Source of the DNA: an uncultured Bacteroidales bacterium
Lineage (GTDB): Bacteria > Bacteroidota > Bacteroidia > Bacteroidales > Bacteroidaceae
Reading direction: 5' to 3'
Assembly (NCBI GenBank): GCA_937906165.1
Contig: CALCYA010000023.1
Location: 1-7,241 of the forward strand
Length of the DNA stretch: 7,241 nucleotides
Below are positions 5,800 to 7,241 of the stretch, one piece after another. The translations under genes were made by a program, and so were the position numbers. The notes below the pieces were generated by a model. The model searched no databases. It saw only the letters and a list, made by a program, of their open reading frames with translations, and had not been told where the DNA came from. Within the stretch, counting starts at the first letter, position 1; every line of letters begins with the position of its first letter.

Positions 5800-7038
5800 A
5801 TGAATAATTTCTTCAAAAAACTGCACCTTTGGGTCTCAGTGCCTTTCGGTATTGTAATAACCATAACCTGTTTCACCGGTGCATTGCTGGTGTTCGAGAG
5901 TGATATCGTTGCCCTTTATAACAAGGACCTTACGGCTGTTGTCCCTATGGGCGACCCATTGCCTGTGAGTGCTGTTGCCGAGAAGGTCGAGGCTGGGCTT
6001 GCCGATGGAGTGGAGGTGACGGGAGTCGTTGTCTCCGGTGATCCGGCCGAGGCATATAAGGTGAATATCTCCAGGCCGAGCCGCACAGCGGTGTATTTAG
6101 ACCAGTATACCGGTGAGGTAAAGGGTAAGGCTGGGCGTCTGCCGTTCTTCAATACAGTGCGCCGTCTGCACCGTTGGCTCATGGATACACGTCCGGCTGA
6201 TGGCGGTATCTATTGGGGCAAGATGATTGTGGGTGCCAGCACTCTGGCTTTTGTGGGTATACTCATCACCGGTATTGTCATCTGGTGGCCGCGTAACCGC
6301 AAGATGCTGAAGAACCGTTTGAAGATTGTCATGAGAAAAGGCAAGAACCGTTTCTGGTACGACCTTCACGTGGCAGGCGGCTTCTATGTGGCACTGCTGT
6401 TGCTTGCCATGGCGCTGACAGGCCTTACATGGTCATACGAGTGGTACCGCGACGGCTTCTATTCAATGTTCGGCGAGGCGACAACACAGACTGCTAAAGG
6501 CAAGGATGGCGGCAGGGCCGTAAAGTCCGAGAGGATTGCTGTTGAGAACGGTGCGGCTACAATGTTGAGCCTTCCTGCTGATACAGCAGCCGTGCAGCCT
6601 GACGCAGTGACATCTGCAACAGTGCAGGCCGATGCCGTTACGGCTGCCACAATGCTCAGTGCCGAGGAAGAATCGGAGTACTATAGTTGGCAGAAGGCTC
6701 TTGAGGCTGTTCAGGCTAAGTATGCCTCTTATAAGACAATAACCCTTACCGACGGTACTGCTTCTGTAGCGTTGGGTGGCTTGGGTAACCAGCGTGCCAA
6801 CGACAAGTACAGTTTCAATACCTCAACGGGCGAAATAACATCTTCTAACCTCTATGCCGATACTCCTGTCCGCAGCAAGGCAAGCGGTTGGGTAAGGACA
6901 ATCCATGTAGGTACTTGGGGCGGAATGGTGACAAAGGTCCTATATTTCCTTGCTGCGCTTTTGGGCGCGACACTGCCGCTGACGGGTTATTATTTCTGGA
7001 TTAGGAGGTTGTATAATAAGAAGAAAAGAAAAAAATGA
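5800..7038 (+). CDS. xusC: PepSY-associated inner-membrane protein, XusC-like (siderophore iron release/reduction)
   Basis: A 412-residue polytopic inner-membrane protein of the PepSY_TM family, which includes siderophore-iron reductases such as FoxB. Four membrane segments are visible: about 12-34, 141-163, 193-213 and 377-400. A periplasmic PepSY-like region lies between the first two (about 52-110), and a second follows the linker before the last (about 295-350). Histidines near the membrane segments, H9 (KLHLW), H124 (RLHRWL), H190 (YDLHVAGG) and H369 (TIHVGTWGG), match the family pattern proposed to bind haem. The C-terminus is basic (RRLYNKKKRKK). The ATG at 5800 was chosen; an in-frame TTG at 5791 would add only MEI and lacks a better ribosome site, while GGAAAT precedes the ATG. 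The linker at 253-290 carries a degenerate repeat. It is the third gene of the uptake unit and likely works with imported siderophore in the periplasm or inner membrane. Reduction itself is family inference. Confidence 0.8.
   Translation: MNNFFKKLHLWVSVPFGIVITITCFTGALLVFESDIVALYNKDLTAVVPMGDPLPVSAVAEKVEAGLADGVEVTGVVVSGDPAEAYKVNISRPSRTAVYLDQYTGEVKGKAGRLPFFNTVRRLHRWLMDTRPADGGIYWGKMIVGASTLAFVGILITGIVIWWPRNRKMLKNRLKIVMRKGKNRFWYDLHVAGGFYVALLLLAMALTGLTWSYEWYRDGFYSMFGEATTQTAKGKDGGRAVKSERIAVENGAATMLSLPADTAAVQPDAVTSATVQADAVTAATMLSAEEESEYYSWQKALEAVQAKYASYKTITLTDGTASVALGGLGNQRANDKYSFNTSTGEITSSNLYADTPVRSKASGWVRTIHVGTWGGMVTKVLYFLAALLGATLPLTGYYFWIRRLYNKKKRKK
6586..6645 (+). repeat. Degenerate 30-base tandem repeat in the PepSY gene
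   Basis: Two adjacent 30-base units encode AAVQPDAVTS (residues 263-272) and ATVQADAVTA (273-282). They are flanked on both sides by AATMLS (252-257 and 282-287). It forms an Ala/Val/Thr/Asp-rich segment in the periplasmic loop between the third and fourth membrane helices. Synonymous differences between units show that it is not a recent duplication. Confidence 0.7.
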
Positions 7039-7048
7039 AAGTGGCTTG

Positions 7049-7082
7049 AAAGAGGATTGCTGTGCAAGCATTGTGCTCTTTT
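7049..7082 (+). terminator. Weak hairpin just after the PepSY gene
   Basis: AAAGAG (7049-7054) pairs with CTCTTT (7076-7081), and a small inner TGCT/AGCA pair (7058-7061, 7067-7070) lies between. It begins 10 bases past the stop and resembles the pair at 1610-1635. The short arms and long loop make it at best an accessory to the strong terminator that follows. Confidence 0.3.
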
Positions 7083-7091
7083 ACCCCCTCA

Positions 7092-7143
7092 GTCACGACG
7101 TGACAGCTCCCCCTGATTGCAATCAGAGGGAGCGCCTTTTTTT
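7092..7143 (+). terminator. Rho-independent terminator of the iron-uptake unit
   Basis: A 14-bp stem with a single mismatch joins GCTCCCCCTGATTG (7106-7119) to CAATCAGAGGGAGC (7120-7133), followed by GCC and seven Ts (7137-7143). A small GTCAC-GAC-GTGAC hairpin (7092-7104) precedes it. The layout (CCCCTCAGTC..., then GACAGCTCCCCCT...GGGAGC) is that of a widespread dispersed intergenic palindrome family, so it may be both a repeat copy and a working terminator. Confidence 0.75.
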
Positions 7144-7146
7144 ATA

Positions 7147-7173
7147 TCCGTTGAATCCGTTGGGTTCAACGGA
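7147..7173. repeat. Palindrome with two alternative pairings
   Basis: TCCGTTGAA (7147-7155) pairs exactly with TTCAACGGA (7165-7173). The loop holds a second near-copy, TCCGTTGGG, whose TCCGTTG (7156-7162) can also pair with CAACGGA (7167-7173). It sits between the terminator and the terminal repeat and looks like a small dispersed intergenic palindrome. Confidence 0.6.
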
Positions 7174-7191
7174 GCGGTTACTAAATTTGGT

Positions 7192-7241
7192 TCACCTGCA
7201 AACTATAGGGGGAATATCTTTTTAACACAGACAAAACATTA
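7192..7241 (-). repeat. Right arm of the 50-base perfect inverted repeat at the window edges
   Basis: This is the exact reverse complement of 3-52, beginning TCACCTGCAAACTATAGG and ending CAAAACATTA at the last base of the window. It lies 153 bases past the PepSY stop. Read along transcription of the neighbouring gene, it has the same orientation as the left copy has to the thioesterase gene. It may continue past the window. Confidence 0.95.

Noticed and set aside
1..7241. Window as a complete transposon with terminal inverted repeats
   Set aside because: No transposase, integrase, recombinase or resolvase is encoded between the arms, the genes look like ordinary chromosomal functions, and no target duplication can be seen because the window ends at the arms.

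Overview
The window looks like chromosomal DNA from a Bacteroidales bacterium (Bacteroides/Prevotella/Muribaculaceae-like; genus not resolvable by eye). The evidence is several Bacteroidetes-type -7 boxes (TAnnTTTG: TAATTTTG, TACCTTTG) ahead of genes, A-rich leaders with weak Shine-Dalgarno signals, a lipoprotein with an acidic CSSDDD export signal, a TonB-dependent receptor with an N-terminal carboxypeptidase-regulatory-like domain, and GC-richer genes between AT-rich spacers.

Layout. A PaaI-type hotdog thioesterase gene lies on the minus strand (60-536). It is divergent from a plus-strand TraB/GumN (Tiki-like) exported protein (690-1595). A 344-base gene-free spacer (1596-1939) holds strong palindromes and the promoter of the main unit. 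That unit is three plus-strand genes: an outer-membrane TonB-dependent receptor (1940-4327), a DUF4374 lipoprotein (4331-5740) and a PepSY-type inner-membrane protein (5800-7038). A rho-independent terminator and a second small palindrome follow (7039-7191).

The three-gene set matches, in order and domain content, the Bacteroides Xus system (XusA receptor, XusB surface lipoprotein, XusC PepSY membrane protein), which takes up siderophores made by other bacteria. The expected division of labour is: the lipoprotein captures the ferric siderophore at the cell surface, the receptor imports it using TonB energy, and the PepSY protein supports iron release or reduction at the inner membrane. Naming is by family and synteny, not by a database search. 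The thioesterase and TraB/GumN genes have no evident link to iron.

The most unusual structural feature is a perfect 50-base inverted repeat forming the two extremities of the window (3-52 and 7192-7241). Both copies lie just 3' of the outermost genes, in the same orientation relative to transcription. The sequence cannot distinguish an interspersed repeat where an assembly broke, a recombination (inversion) site pair, or mobile-element ends; no transposase or recombinase is present between them.
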